Assembly (NCBI GenBank): GCA_036971475.1
Contig: JBAIZL010000066.1
Location: 1,092,501-1,156,500 of the forward strand
DNA length: 64,000 nucleotides
DNA from: Prosapia bicincta
Lineage: Eukaryota; Arthropoda; Insecta; Hemiptera; Cercopidae
Direction: 5' to 3'
A program made the position numbers and the translations under genes. This document shows positions 63,861 to 64,000 of the stretch, one piece after another. Within the stretch, counting starts at the first letter, position 1. Each line of letters begins with the position of its first letter. The notes below the pieces were generated by a model that ran no database searches, had not been told where the DNA came from, and worked only from the letters and a program-made list of their open reading frames with translations.

Positions 63861-64000
63861 ATGATATTGTTTGTATTTCACACATACATCCTAGACATCT
63901 TATACATGCAATAGAGTGACTTAATCAGGAAACATCATTCAGCAAGAGATCCAAGTGATCCAAATTATGTAACAATTATATGAACAACAAGAATATATCA

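Overview
The window is animal nuclear DNA: AT-rich, gene-poor, and full of transposons and satellites. Its one host gene is split into small exons with GT-AG introns. Penelope-like elements (PLEs), mariner, hAT, Tigger and piggyBac remnants together with a class IIb histone deacetylase suggest an invertebrate, most likely an arthropod (possibly a chelicerate such as a horseshoe crab). The species assignment is an inference.

The host gene is an HDAC6-like deacetylase on the minus strand. Eight coding exons can be joined in frame: 45683-45776, 36700-36804, 34515-34645, 27424-27607, 13622-13719, 11050-11223, 3314-3506 and 161-220. They give about 338 residues from a probable start codon at 45751 to the metal-binding Asp of the deacetylase fold. 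The gene continues beyond base 1. About 1 kb of coding sequence is spread over 45 kb because the introns are filled with repeats.

Layout by intron (gene order runs right to left). Intron 1 (36805-45682) holds a PLE with reverse transcriptase and GIY-YIG endonuclease, a mariner with its terminal repeats, a second Tc1/mariner-type transposase remnant and a PLE fragment. Intron 2 holds a PLE 3' end. Intron 3 (27608-34514) holds nested PLE copies, many (TA)n tracts, a pogo-like element and palindromes. Intron 4 (13720-27423) is almost entirely a 41-bp satellite (about 305 copies) with higher-order repeats; these include a recent 3.29-kb tandem duplication carrying a poly(T)-ended retro-insertion. 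Intron 5 contains a palindromic element with hammerhead-ribozyme-like arms. Intron 6 (3507-11049) contains a LINE fragment, a Tigger transposase remnant, 25 copies of a 134-bp satellite and a 50-bp minisatellite inside a pogo-like element. Intron 7 contains a second palindromic element of the intron 5 family.

Upstream of the gene (45.8-64 kb) lie a PLE fragment, a complete-ended 2.7-kb hAT element with an 8-bp target duplication, a 1-kb element with long inverted repeats, mariner and piggyBac remnants, foldback repeats and microsatellites. No second host gene was recognised there.

The most notable signal is a small palindromic retroelement family (777-1097, 12944-13326, 59245-59357). All three copies have 12-13 bp target-site duplications. 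In the two longer copies the arms fold as hammerhead ribozymes, and one arm with an intact core lies in the sense strand of an HDAC6 intron. A second hammerhead with different stems but the same architecture sits at 58651-58696, and decayed versions mark the 3' ends of the PLEs.
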